DNA from: CAZQYC01 sp964597495
GTDB lineage: Bacteria > Pseudomonadota > Gammaproteobacteria > Steroidobacterales > Steroidobacteraceae
NCBI GenBank assembly: GCA_964597495.1
Contig: CAZQYC010000009.1
Location: 1-64,000, forward strand
DNA length: 64,000 nt
Direction of reading: 5' to 3'
Positions 1 through 8,202 of this stretch are shown piece by piece (the stretch's first letter is position 1; the number at the start of each line of letters is the position of its first letter). The notes beneath the pieces were generated by a model. The model made no database searches and was not told where the DNA came from. It saw only the letters and a list, made by a program, of their open reading frames with translations. Both the position numbers and the translations under genes were made by a program.

Positions 1-444
1 CAATACGTCGAACTGGAAAAATCGCTTGCCGCGCTCCTTGCCGAAGAGCGCGACTGCATCGCGAATCTTGCCAATGCCTCCGCGTTGCTATGGCAGGAAC
101 TGCTCGACATTAACTGGGTTGGATTTTATTTACTGCAACGGGGAGAACTGGTGCTCGGCCCCTTTCAGGGAAAGCCGGCTTGCGTGCGCATCGCGCTCGG
201 AAAAGGAGTGTGCGGTACGGCCGCGGCGCAACGAGCCAGCATCATCGTACCTAACGTTCACGAATTTACCGGCTACATCGCGTGCGACAAGGCGTCGAAT
301 TCTGAGATCGTCGTTCCGCTACTGAAAAACGGACAGCTACGCGGCGTGCTCGACATCGACAGCCCACGCCTTAACCGTTTCGACGACGAAGACAAGACAG
401 GACTCGAGAAAGTGATGCAAACGCTGGCCGCTTCGTTCGACTAG
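1..444 (+). CDS. msrC: Free methionine-(R)-sulfoxide reductase (fRMsr), 5' partial
   Basis: Reduces free methionine-(R)-sulfoxide in the cytoplasm with thioredoxin as electron donor. The reading frame is open from the first base, so the start lies outside the window; 147 codons remain, roughly the last nine tenths of a family normally near 160 residues. The visible protein is one GAF domain. The three redox cysteines of the family are recognisable in the segments PACVRI, GKGVCGTA and YIACDKASNSEIVVP, the last being the position of the catalytic cysteine. It converges on efp with a 28-bp gap that shows no terminator hairpin. The cysteine set makes a regulatory, non-enzymatic GAF protein unlikely. 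Confidence 0.9.
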   Translation, partial: QYVELEKSLAALLAEERDCIANLANASALLWQELLDINWVGFYLLQRGELVLGPFQGKPACVRIALGKGVCGTAAAQRASIIVPNVHEFTGYIACDKASNSEIVVPLLKNGQLRGVLDIDSPRLNRFDDEDKTGLEKVMQTLAASFD

Positions 445-472
445 GAAAGCAGCGCCACGCTCAACCTCACAT

Positions 473-1042
473 TCAACCTTTGCCGCGCGCCAAATACTCG
501 CCGGTGCGCGTATCGACCCGAATCACTTCGCCTTCGTTGATGAACAGCGGCACACGCACACTGGCGCCGGTTTCAAGCTTAGCCGGCTTCGAACCGCCGG
601 TGGCGGTGTCGCCGCGCACGCCAGGATCGGTTTCGACAATCTTGAGTTCGACATGCGCCGGTGCCGTCACGTTAAGCGGCTGGCCGTTCCACAGCATCAC
701 CGTGCAGCTCATGCCGTCCTTCAACCATTGCGCCGATTCGCCCATCGCCGGTTTGCCGGCCGTGTATTGCTCGAAATTGTCCGGCACCATGAAATGCCAG
801 AACTCGCCGTCGCTATAGAGATATTGCATTTCGGTTTCGACGACGTCTGCCGCATCGACGCTGTCGCCCGATTTGAAGGTGCGCTCCACCACTCGGCCGG
901 TCTTCAAGTTGCGCACTTTGACTCGATTGAACGCCTGGCCCTTGCCCGGCTTGACCATTTCGTTTTCCACAATCGCGTAAGGATCGTTATCCAGCATGAT
1001 CTTGAGGCCGGATTTAAATTCGTTGGTGCTGTAACTTGCCAT
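473..1042 (-). CDS. efp: Elongation factor P
   Basis: Translation factor that binds between the P and E sites and rescues ribosomes stalled on polyproline stretches. The 189 residues match the usual length (three beta-barrel domains). The modification-site loop VKPGKGQAFN places Lys34 exactly where E. coli EF-P is beta-lysylated, so this is the EpmAB-modified lysine type and not the arginine (EarP) type. The start is an ATG. The gene is divergent from epmB, 44 bp away, which fits co-evolution of substrate and modifying enzyme; epmA is not in the window. Confidence 0.97.
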   Translation of the reverse strand: MASYSTNEFKSGLKIMLDNDPYAIVENEMVKPGKGQAFNRVKVRNLKTGRVVERTFKSGDSVDAADVVETEMQYLYSDGEFWHFMVPDNFEQYTAGKPAMGESAQWLKDGMSCTVMLWNGQPLNVTAPAHVELKIVETDPGVRGDTATGGSKPAKLETGASVRVPLFINEGEVIRVDTRTGEYLARGKG

Positions 1043-1086
1043 GGTCGATTGCGCCTAGTAGGTTGGGCGGCCGAAAAAGGGCGCAC

Positions 1087-2133
1087 ATGATAGCCACAAC
1101 CTCCCCCGCTAGCCAGATAAACCTCGACATCCGCGGCGGTGAACGCCCGGCCCGCTGGCAACAGCTTATGGCCGAGGCGATTACCGATCCGGCGGAACTC
1201 CTCGATTTACTGGGATTGGATCGTTCCTTATTGCCGGCGGCGCGCCGTGCCGCGGAGTCGTTCGGACTGCGCGTGCCGCGTGGGTTCGTAACTCGCATGG
1301 AGCGCGCGAATCCACACGATCCTCTCCTGCTTCAAGTACTGCCGCTTGCCGACGAATTGACCGCGGTGATCGGCTTCACCCAGGATCCCGTCGGCGATCT
1401 GGCAAGCCGAGCAGCCAACGGAGTGCTACACAAATACAACGGCCGCGCCTTGTTGATCGCAACGGGCGCATGCGCCGTGCACTGCAGATATTGTTTCCGC
1501 CGCCATTTCCCTTATGCCGACGACACGGCGAGCATCGGCCGGTGGCAAGCGGCACTCGGCTATTTGCGTAATGACACTTCGTTAAACGAAGTCATTTTAA
1601 GCGGCGGCGATCCGCTTAACCTCGGCGACCGTCGCCTTACGGAATTGACGGCCGCGCTTGCCGACATCCCGCACATTCAACGCCTGCGAATCCACACGCG
1701 CACGGCGGTGGTGTTACCCGAGCGCATCGACGACGGCTTCGTACATTGGCTAAAAGGAGTGCCGCTGCAAAAAGTGGTGGTCTTGCACATCAACCACGCC
1801 CAAGAAATCGACTCGAATGTCCGCTCGGCCTGCGCACGCCTGCGTGAATGCGGAGCGACGCTTTTCAATCAATCCGTTCTCTTGACAGGCATCAACGATT
1901 CGGTTTCCGCACTTTCGCGCTTAAGCGAAACCCTGTTTGCGGCGGGTGTCATGCCTTACTACTTAAACCTCTTGGATCGCGTCGCGGGTGCTGCGCATTT
2001 CGAAGTAAGCGAGACGCGCGCCGTCGAGCTCATGCGCGACTTGACAACGCACCTGCCCGGCTACCTTGTTCCTAAGCTGGTGCGTGAAGTCGCCGGAGCC
2101 GACTCAAAGACACCCGTCTCTCTTTTCACCTAA
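1087..2133 (+). CDS. epmB: EF-P (R)-beta-lysylation enzyme EpmB, lysine 2,3-aminomutase family
   Basis: Radical SAM/PLP enzyme that converts L-alpha-lysine to (R)-beta-lysine, the substrate that EpmA attaches to EF-P Lys34. The radical-SAM cysteine triad is seen as CAVHCRYCFRRHFPY (CxxxCxxC), followed by ILSGGDPL, the family's second signature. I chose the ATG at 1087 (348 aa) because the codons upstream of it run into the efp start region and do not resemble the family; an AAGGG lies about 8 nt upstream. The family is normally about 340 residues. The neighbour efp is its pathway partner. A true lysine aminomutase of catabolism is unlikely given the short length and the context. Confidence 0.95.
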   Translation: MIATTSPASQINLDIRGGERPARWQQLMAEAITDPAELLDLLGLDRSLLPAARRAAESFGLRVPRGFVTRMERANPHDPLLLQVLPLADELTAVIGFTQDPVGDLASRAANGVLHKYNGRALLIATGACAVHCRYCFRRHFPYADDTASIGRWQAALGYLRNDTSLNEVILSGGDPLNLGDRRLTELTAALADIPHIQRLRIHTRTAVVLPERIDDGFVHWLKGVPLQKVVVLHINHAQEIDSNVRSACARLRECGATLFNQSVLLTGINDSVSALSRLSETLFAAGVMPYYLNLLDRVAGAAHFEVSETRAVELMRDLTTHLPGYLVPKLVREVAGADSKTPVSLFT

Positions 2134-2150
2134 AGGAGCGATGATACAAT
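2133..2150 (+). promoter_or_regulatory. Possible -10 element upstream of the FimX-like gene
   Basis: Immediately after the epmB stop lies AAGGAG (2133-2138), then TACAAT (2145-2150) in the context GATACAATCGCC. TACAAT resembles a sigma70 -10, and no convincing -35 is seen 16-18 bp upstream. The AAGGAG followed by an ATG at 2141 could mimic a gene start, but that frame does not encode the recognisable protein, so the -10 reading is preferred. Confidence 0.35.
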
Positions 2151-2184
2151 CGCCGCCCGTGCGGCAGCCAGCCGCACGCCTCTC

Positions 2185-4413
2185 GTGCCGTACGAATTCG
2201 AGGACGCGACTTTGCCCGTCACACCCACCGCACCCGCTCAACCGCCTGCACAGCCGCCCTCGGCGACCAATCTTTCGGATTTCGGTGCGGCACCGATCAT
2301 CGTCTACGCACGCACTCAAGATTTTGTCGCAGCGATCAACAGCACGCTGCGTAATGCCGGACTCGCAGCGCATTGTATTTGGGTGCGCGAAGTCAAGGAT
2401 CTTGCCGACGCCTTTGCCGGCAACGCCGTGGAAATGCTGCTCGCGTTCTTGGGGCCCGATGCGAACGAGCAGTCCAGCGTTCTGCAAATTCGCGGCCAAG
2501 CCGGCAAAGAAGTTCCCGCCATTCTGATTCGCGAGCGCATCGACGAAGAGCTCATCGCCGCTGCCATGCAACAGGGTGCACGCGACGTGGTGACGTTGAG
2601 TTCGCGCGCGCGACTGCAAGCGGTAGTCGAACGCGAGTTGCGCGCTTTCCGCATTGCTCGCGAACTTGCGCGCACGCGCGCTTCCGCGCAGCAGACCCAT
2701 GAGCAAGTGCGCTCCATCATGTCCGGCGCCACCGACGCTATCGCCTTCGTGCAAGAAGGCATCCTTGTCGAAGCCAATCCTGCTTGGCTGCAACTCTTCG
2801 GACATCGAACCGCCGATACCGCCGTCGGCCACCCGATCATGGATGCGCTTCCGGGACAGGCGCAAGCTGCTTTCAAATCGGCTTTGGTGCAAGCCTTGCA
2901 GGGCAAGACAGGCGTTCAACTTCGTGCGCACGCCATCGTGCCTGGCCAAGCTGATGCGGCGTTCGATTTTTCCATGGGTCGCGTCGAACACGACGGCGAG
3001 CCGGCCGTACGCGTGGCGATTGCCTTGAAGCGCAGTGAAGATCGCGCGCCCGCAGCGACTCCACCACCCGCGCCCGTTCCAGCGCCAGCGCCAGCTGCAA
3101 CCCCTGTCACTCCTCCACCGGCACCGGCCGCCCAATCTGCCGAGCCGCCTGCCAAGCCGTCGTCCTCTGTCGATCCGACGACAGGCCTGCTGCCGCGACG
3201 TCACTTTATCGAGCAACTGCAAACCCACTTAGATCGCCCGTTAAAAGCCGGCTCGCGCCAGATCGTCAGCATCCAAATCGACAAACTGCCCGCGATCGTC
3301 GAACAAGTCGGCCCCATTGCGATCGACGAGTTTTATGCGCAATTCGCTGCGGTTGTTCGCGACAATCTTAAGTCGACCGACATCGCGGGAAGTTTTGGCG
3401 ATGGCATCATCGTTGCGCTCGTCGAACGCCCCACCACTCGCGACACCGAAGCCTGGGGAAAGGCGCTGCTGGCGCGAATTGCCGCGCACGTTTTTCATGT
3501 TGCCGAACGCTCGGTCATTTGCACGTGCTCGATCGGCGTCGGCATGGTCGATTTACGCGCCAAGGACGCCAATCAACCCATTACCGACGCCTTACAAGCT
3601 TGCCGAGAAGCGCAAGCGACGACGGGAAACCAGCTGAAAGTTATCGATCGATCGGATGCCGACACCAAACGGCAGGCCAACGACGCCATTTGGATACGCC
3701 TCATCAAGTCCGCCCTCATGGACAATCGCTTCAAGCTCATGCAACAGCCGATTGCCAGCCTCACCGGTGCGGAACGCGGCATGTACGACGTTCTGGTCCG
3801 CATGGTCGACGAACAAGGCGCCGACGTCCTGCCGGCGGAATTCATGGCGGTGGCGGAACGCAACGACCTCATGAAGAGCATCGATCGCTGGATTTTGAAC
3901 TCGGCCATGACGTTTTGCGGCAGCCGCCCCGTGGAGAGGTTATTCGTGCGGCTGTCGAAAGATTCGGTGCGCGACCGCTCGCTGACGCAGTGGCTGACCA
4001 TTCAATTGAAGTCGACGCGCATCGATCCTGCGCGCCTGGCCTTTCAGGTCAGCGAACAGACGGCGGCGGAGTACCTAGCCGACACGACCGTATTGGCGAC
4101 ATCGATCCGGCAAGCCGGATTCAAATTCGCCCTCGAGCATTTCGGCAGCGGACGCGAGTCGGTACAACTCCTCTCACACCTCACCACCGACTATCTCAAA
4201 ATCGACGGGACGCTCATGCAAAACCTGGCCGTGGACAACGCCATCCAGCAGCGGGTCAAGGAACTGGTCGAAAGCGCGCGCGCGCGGAAAATAGCCACCA
4301 TTGCCGAGCGCGTCGAAGACGCGAATACCATGGCCATCCTGTGGCAATTGGGGGTCGAATACATCCAAGGCTACTTCGTCAACGAGCCGGAACAAGTCAC
4401 GCTCGGGGTGTAA
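2185..4413 (+). CDS. FimX-like REC-PAS-GGDEF-EAL protein with degenerate catalytic motifs
   Basis: Predicted cytoplasmic c-di-GMP receptor. Domains in order: receiver-like fold about 36-155 without a clear phospho-Asp signature, PAS about 170-282, a Pro/Ala-rich linker about 287-325, GGDEF-like 329-490, EAL-like 505-738. The GGDEF site reads GSFGDGII, so cyclase activity is not expected. The EAL site is YDVLVRM (EAL replaced by DVL), the catalytic Asp pair of DDFGTG is EHFGSG, and the conserved Asn is lost in LFVRLSK, while DYLKID and the Gln of IQGYF remain. This order and pattern of decay match FimX of Pseudomonas, which binds c-di-GMP in a dead EAL domain and controls type IV pili. The start is uncertain (GTG 2185 or TTG 2212). 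No pilus genes are nearby, so orthology is an inference. Confidence 0.75.
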   Translation: MPYEFEDATLPVTPTAPAQPPAQPPSATNLSDFGAAPIIVYARTQDFVAAINSTLRNAGLAAHCIWVREVKDLADAFAGNAVEMLLAFLGPDANEQSSVLQIRGQAGKEVPAILIRERIDEELIAAAMQQGARDVVTLSSRARLQAVVERELRAFRIARELARTRASAQQTHEQVRSIMSGATDAIAFVQEGILVEANPAWLQLFGHRTADTAVGHPIMDALPGQAQAAFKSALVQALQGKTGVQLRAHAIVPGQADAAFDFSMGRVEHDGEPAVRVAIALKRSEDRAPAATPPPAPVPAPAPAATPVTPPPAPAAQSAEPPAKPSSSVDPTTGLLPRRHFIEQLQTHLDRPLKAGSRQIVSIQIDKLPAIVEQVGPIAIDEFYAQFAAVVRDNLKSTDIAGSFGDGIIVALVERPTTRDTEAWGKALLARIAAHVFHVAERSVICTCSIGVGMVDLRAKDANQPITDALQACREAQATTGNQLKVIDRSDADTKRQANDAIWIRLIKSALMDNRFKLMQQPIASLTGAERGMYDVLVRMVDEQGADVLPAEFMAVAERNDLMKSIDRWILNSAMTFCGSRPVERLFVRLSKDSVRDRSLTQWLTIQLKSTRIDPARLAFQVSEQTAAEYLADTTVLATSIRQAGFKFALEHFGSGRESVQLLSHLTTDYLKIDGTLMQNLAVDNAIQQRVKELVESARARKIATIAERVEDANTMAILWQLGVEYIQGYFVNEPEQVTLGV

Positions 4414-4417
4414 CGCC

Positions 4418-4445
4418 AATGAGTCAAACCTTGGTTTGACTCATT
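4418..4445. repeat. Perfect 13-bp inverted repeat between the FimX-like gene and guaB
   Basis: AATGAGTCAAACC (4418-4430) and its exact reverse complement (4433-4445) are separated by only TT, 5 nt after the stop codon. There is no U-tract, so it is not a standard intrinsic terminator; it could be a factor-independent pause hairpin or an operator upstream of guaB. Confidence 0.7.
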
Positions 4446-4480
4446 ACGTCGTCCGCACGGGAGCCGGCTTCCTAATTTCT

Positions 4481-4509
4481 TTACCGCACGCACCCAACTC
4501 CAGTACAAT
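4481..4509 (+). promoter_or_regulatory. Candidate sigma70 promoter of guaBA
   Basis: TTACCG (4481-4486) and TACAAT (4504-4509) are 17 bp apart, followed by a GC-rich discriminator. Transcription would begin near 4516, giving a leader of about 50 nt before guaB. The -35 is weak (three of six consensus bases). Confidence 0.45.
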
Positions 4510-4566
4510 GCCGCGCTTTCAATTTGAGCGCTAGGGTCGCCGCCGTAGCGCAAAGCGAGTTGGGCA

Positions 4567-6033
4567 ATGCGCATTCTTGAAGAAGCACTCACCTTCGACG
4601 ACGTGCTTCTTGTGCCCGCGTATTCCGACGTCCTGCCCCGCGAAGTCGACCTCTCGACGCAACTCACCCGCCGCATCCGCCTTAATCTTCCCGTGGTGTC
4701 CGCCGCAATGGATACCGTCACCGAAGCACGGTTAGCGATCACCGTCGCGCAAGAAGGCGGCATCGGCATCATCCACAAGAACATGAGCATCGAGGCGCAA
4801 ACTCGCGAGGTATTGCGCGTCAAGAAATTCGAGAGCGGCGTCATCAACGATCCGATTACGGTCGCGCCGGAGATCACGATCCGCGAAGTGCTCGAGCTCA
4901 CCAAGGCAAAAAACATTTCCGGCGTTCCGGTCGTGGTTAAAGGCAAAGCCGTCGGCATCGTCACGCATCGCGACTTGCGCTTCGAAACGCAACTCGACGC
5001 AGCCGTTTCGCAAGTCATGACGCCGCAAAACCGCTTGGTCACGGTGCGCGAAAACGCCCCGAAGGACCAGGTTCTGGCCCTCCTCCACAAACATCGGATC
5101 GAAAAAGTATTGGTGGTGGACGGCGACTTCAATCTAAAGGGAATGATCACCGTAAAAGATTTCCAAAAGGCGACGGAATTTCCGCGCGCTTGCAAGGACG
5201 AACATGGCGCGTTGCGCGTCGGCGCCGCCATCGGTCCTGGCGGCGATTCCGTGCAACGCGTCGCCGCACTACGCGAAGCGGGCGTGGACGTGATCGTGAT
5301 CGATACCGCGCACGGCCACTCGCAAGGCGTGATCGAAGCGGTCCGCCGCGTCAAGAAAGCGTACCCGGAGCAGCAAATCATCGCCGGCAACATCGTTACC
5401 GCCGAAGCCGCACGCGCGCTGGTCGACGCCGGCGTCGACAGCGTGAAAGTCGGCATTGGCCCGGGTTCGATTTGCACCACCCGCATCGTCGCCGGCGTCG
5501 GCGTGCCGCAGATCAGCGCGATCTCGACCGTTGCGGAAGCATTGAAAGGCAGCGGCGTTCCGTTGATCGCCGACGGCGGCATTCGTTTTTCAGGCGACTT
5601 AGCCAAGGCGCTCGTGGCCGGCGCCCATTGCGTCATGATCGGCGGCATGTTCGCCGGCACCGAAGAATCGCCGGGCGACGTGGAGTTATATCAAGGCGCC
5701 TCCTACAAATCCTATCGCGGGATGGGATCGATCGGCGCCATGGCACAGAAACACGGCTCGAAGGACCGCTATTTCCAAGATGCCACCGAAGAACTGGAAA
5801 AACTGGTGCCGGAAGGCGTGGAAGGCCGGGTGCCTTACAAAGGCTCGGTAGTGAATATTCTCGTGCAGCTGGCCGGCGGGCTGCGCGCCGCCATGGGATA
5901 CACCGGCAGCCACAACATCGAAGAAATGCGCACGCGGCCGAAGTTTGTCCGCATCACCGGCGCCGGCATGCGCGAAAGCCATGTGCATGACGTCACGATT
6001 ACGAAAGAAGCGCCGAACTACCGGGTGAGCTAG
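4567..6033 (+). CDS. guaB: Inosine-5'-monophosphate dehydrogenase
   Basis: Oxidises IMP to XMP with NAD+, the committed step of guanine nucleotide synthesis. The 488 residues match the family. A TIM barrel is interrupted by two CBS domains at about 90-205; the catalytic loop GPGSICTTRIVAGVGVPQ carries the nucleophile Cys303. The terminal segment ESHVHDVTITKEAPNYRVS is typical of proteobacterial GuaB. The start is ATG. It is followed by guaA after a 109-bp spacer that holds a heptamer-array inverted repeat, and its TAG stop is in phase with that array. Confidence 0.98.
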   Translation: MRILEEALTFDDVLLVPAYSDVLPREVDLSTQLTRRIRLNLPVVSAAMDTVTEARLAITVAQEGGIGIIHKNMSIEAQTREVLRVKKFESGVINDPITVAPEITIREVLELTKAKNISGVPVVVKGKAVGIVTHRDLRFETQLDAAVSQVMTPQNRLVTVRENAPKDQVLALLHKHRIEKVLVVDGDFNLKGMITVKDFQKATEFPRACKDEHGALRVGAAIGPGGDSVQRVAALREAGVDVIVIDTAHGHSQGVIEAVRRVKKAYPEQQIIAGNIVTAEAARALVDAGVDSVKVGIGPGSICTTRIVAGVGVPQISAISTVAEALKGSGVPLIADGGIRFSGDLAKALVAGAHCVMIGGMFAGTEESPGDVELYQGASYKSYRGMGSIGAMAQKHGSKDRYFQDATEELEKLVPEGVEGRVPYKGSVVNILVQLAGGLRAAMGYTGSHNIEEMRTRPKFVRITGAGMRESHVHDVTITKEAPNYRVS

Positions 6034-6108
6034 AACGTGATGCCCGATCCGTGATGCGCAAGACTCCTGGTTCCGGCGCGTCACGCATCACGGATCGCGC
6101 GTCACGAA
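6031..6108. repeat. Heptamer-array inverted repeat, GTGA/TCAC core (guaB-guaA)
   Basis: Left arm cores at 6037 GTGA, 6044 CCGA and 6051 GTGA; right arm cores at 6081 TCAC, 6088 TCAC, 6095 TCGC and 6102 TCAC, every step 7 nt. The arms are inverted and can pair (ATCCGTGATGCG with CGCATCACGGAT). The guaB stop TAG (6031) is in phase: 6031 TAG, 6038 TGA, 6052 TGA. The spacer contains CTCCTGGTTCCGG. Confidence 0.85.
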
Positions 6109-6142
6109 CGACAACCTCCTCACATAATATGATCGCCGCTCC

Positions 6143-7738
6143 ATGACGCCCTCTTCTATTTCAGTCCCCGACATCCACGCACACCGCATTCTGATTCTCG
6201 ACTTCGGGGCGCAGTACACCCAACTAATCGCACGCCGTGTCCGCGAATTCGGCGTCTACTGCGAAATTCATCCCTGGGACATCAGCGATGCCGACGTAAA
6301 GGCCTTCGGCGCCCGAGGCGTCATTCTTTCGGGCGGGCCGGAATCGGTAAGCGACGCAAGGCCGCCGAAATCTCCCGAAAGCATTTTTAAGCTCGGTGTA
6401 CCGGTGCTCGGCATTTGTTACGGCATGCAGACGATGGCCGCACAATTGGGCGGGAAGGTCAGCGCTTCCGCACATCGCGAATTCGGTTACGCGCAAGTCA
6501 CGGCGAACAGCCCGTGTCGCTTGCTCGACGGCTTGCGCGATCACTCGGACGCACAAGGCAGATCCTTGCTGGATGTGTGGATGAGTCACGGCGATAGCGT
6601 GACGCAATTGCCGCCGGGGTTCGTCGGCGTCGGACACACGGCCAGCGTGCCGCTCGCCGCGATGGCCGACGAGAACCGCCGTTTCTACGCCGTGCAATTT
6701 CACCCGGAAGTCACCCATACCTTGCAGGGCGCCAAGATCCTCGAGCGCTTCGTCCGCGAGATTTGCGAGTGCGAAGCACGCTGGGACGCCGGCAACATCA
6801 TTGCGGATTCGGTTGCGCGCGTGCGCGAACAGGTCGGCAAGGACAACGTATTGCTCGGCCTTTCCGGCGGCGTCGACTCCTCCGTCGTGGGCGCCCTCCT
6901 CCATCGCGCGATTGGTGCGCAACTCATCTGCGTCTTCGTCGATCACGGGTTGCTGCGCGAGAACGAAGGCGACCAAGTCATGGAGACCTTCGGCAAGCAC
7001 ATGGGCGTACGCGTCATCCGCGTGAATGCCGAGCAGCGCTTTTTGGATGCGCTCAAAGGCGAGTCGGATCCGGAACGCAAACGCAAGATCATCGGCCGGC
7101 TATTCGTCGAGGTGTTCGAAGAGGAATCGTCCAAACTGAAGGACGTGAAATGGCTTGCACAAGGAACGATTTATCCCGATGTCATCGAGTCCGCCGGAGC
7201 CAAGACAGGAAAGGCGCACGTCATCAAGAGTCACCACAACGTCGGGGGGTTGCCCGACAAAATGAAATTGCGTCTCTGCGAACCGCTCCGCGAACTGTTC
7301 AAGGACGAAGTACGCCGGCTCGGCGTGGAGCTCGGCCTGCCGCGTGAAATGGTCTATCGCCATCCGTTCCCGGGACCAGGGCTAGGCGTGCGCATACTCG
7401 GCGAAGTGACCAAACAATACGCCGACTTGCTGCGCAAAGCCGACGCGATCTACATCGACGAACTGCGCAAACACGATCTCTACGACCGCACGTCGCAGGC
7501 GTTCGCCGTGTTCTTGCCCGTGCGATCCGTTGCCGTCCTTGGCGACGCACGCCGCTACGATTACGTCATTGCGTTACGCGCCGTCGAGACCATCGATTTC
7601 ATGACCGCGCACTGGGCCAGGCTGCCGTACGAATTTCTCGAATTGGTCGCCCGCCGCATCATCAACGAAGTGCCCGGCATCTCGCGCGTCACCTACGACA
7701 TTTCAAGCAAGCCGCCGGCAACCATCGAGTGGGAGTAG
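6143..7738 (+). CDS. guaA: GMP synthase (glutamine-hydrolysing)
   Basis: Aminates XMP to GMP using glutamine and ATP. It has 531 residues. The N-terminal class I glutamine amidotransferase domain has its nucleophile at Cys92 (GICYGMQ) and the His-Glu pair in HPEVTHT. The ATP pyrophosphatase domain has the PPi loop LSGGVDSS, and the C-terminal dimerisation domain ends with DISSKPPATIEWE, the usual terminus. A possible -10 (TATGAT at 6128-6133) lies just upstream, but cotranscription with guaB is likely. The stop overlaps the tadA start by 10 nt. Confidence 0.98.
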   Translation: MTPSSISVPDIHAHRILILDFGAQYTQLIARRVREFGVYCEIHPWDISDADVKAFGARGVILSGGPESVSDARPPKSPESIFKLGVPVLGICYGMQTMAAQLGGKVSASAHREFGYAQVTANSPCRLLDGLRDHSDAQGRSLLDVWMSHGDSVTQLPPGFVGVGHTASVPLAAMADENRRFYAVQFHPEVTHTLQGAKILERFVREICECEARWDAGNIIADSVARVREQVGKDNVLLGLSGGVDSSVVGALLHRAIGAQLICVFVDHGLLRENEGDQVMETFGKHMGVRVIRVNAEQRFLDALKGESDPERKRKIIGRLFVEVFEEESSKLKDVKWLAQGTIYPDVIESAGAKTGKAHVIKSHHNVGGLPDKMKLRLCEPLRELFKDEVRRLGVELGLPREMVYRHPFPGPGLGVRILGEVTKQYADLLRKADAIYIDELRKHDLYDRTSQAFAVFLPVRSVAVLGDARRYDYVIALRAVETIDFMTAHWARLPYEFLELVARRIINEVPGISRVTYDISSKPPATIEWE

Positions 7739-8184
7739 AACATCATCTGCCTTTCATGGCTCGCGCCATGGAACTCGCGCGCCTCGCGCAAGCCGCCGGC
7801 GAAGTTCCCGTCGGCGCCGTCATCGTCAAAGACGGAAAGATCATTGCCGAAGGCGCCAACCGGCCGATTGGCGGCATCGATCCGACCGCGCATGCGGAAA
7901 TCGTGGCCATGCGTGCCGCGGCAAGTGCACTGAATAGCTATCGGCTGCTAGACACGACGCTCTACGTAACGCTCGAACCCTGCGCCATGTGCGCAGGCGC
8001 AATGGTGCACGCGAGAGTGAAGCGCTTGGTATTCGGCGCCGCCGATCCGCGTGTCGGCGCGGTGGGCAGCATATTCAACATTGCCCAGCATGCAGCGCTC
8101 AATCACCGCCTTGAAGTCGAAGCCGGAATTCTTGCGGACGAGTGCGGTCAGTTGCTGCGCGCTTTCTTTGCAGCGCGACGCTGA
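7729..8184 (+). CDS. tadA: tRNA(Arg) adenosine-34 deaminase
   Basis: Converts A34 to inosine in the tRNA-Arg anticodon so that it can read the CGN codons. The 151 residues carry the cytidine deaminase-like zinc motif: HAE at 55-57 (His ligand and proton-shuttle Glu) and PCAMCAGAMVHAR with ligands Cys85 and Cys88. The GTG at 7729 overlaps the end of guaA by 10 nt; an ATG at 7756 would remove nine residues and also keeps the domain whole. The overlap points to translational coupling in a guaB-guaA-tadA transcript. Confidence 0.95.
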   Translation: MGVEHHLPFMARAMELARLAQAAGEVPVGAVIVKDGKIIAEGANRPIGGIDPTAHAEIVAMRAAASALNSYRLLDTTLYVTLEPCAMCAGAMVHARVKRLVFGAADPRVGAVGSIFNIAQHAALNHRLEVEAGILADECGQLLRAFFAARR

Positions 8185-8202
8185 ATTTTCCTATTTGCCT
8201 GC

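Noticed and set aside
2141..2527. ATG at 2141 with a good AAGGAG as a separate gene start
   Set aside because: Its frame is a shadow of the FimX-like gene and encodes no recognisable protein; TACAAT at the same spot fits a promoter better.
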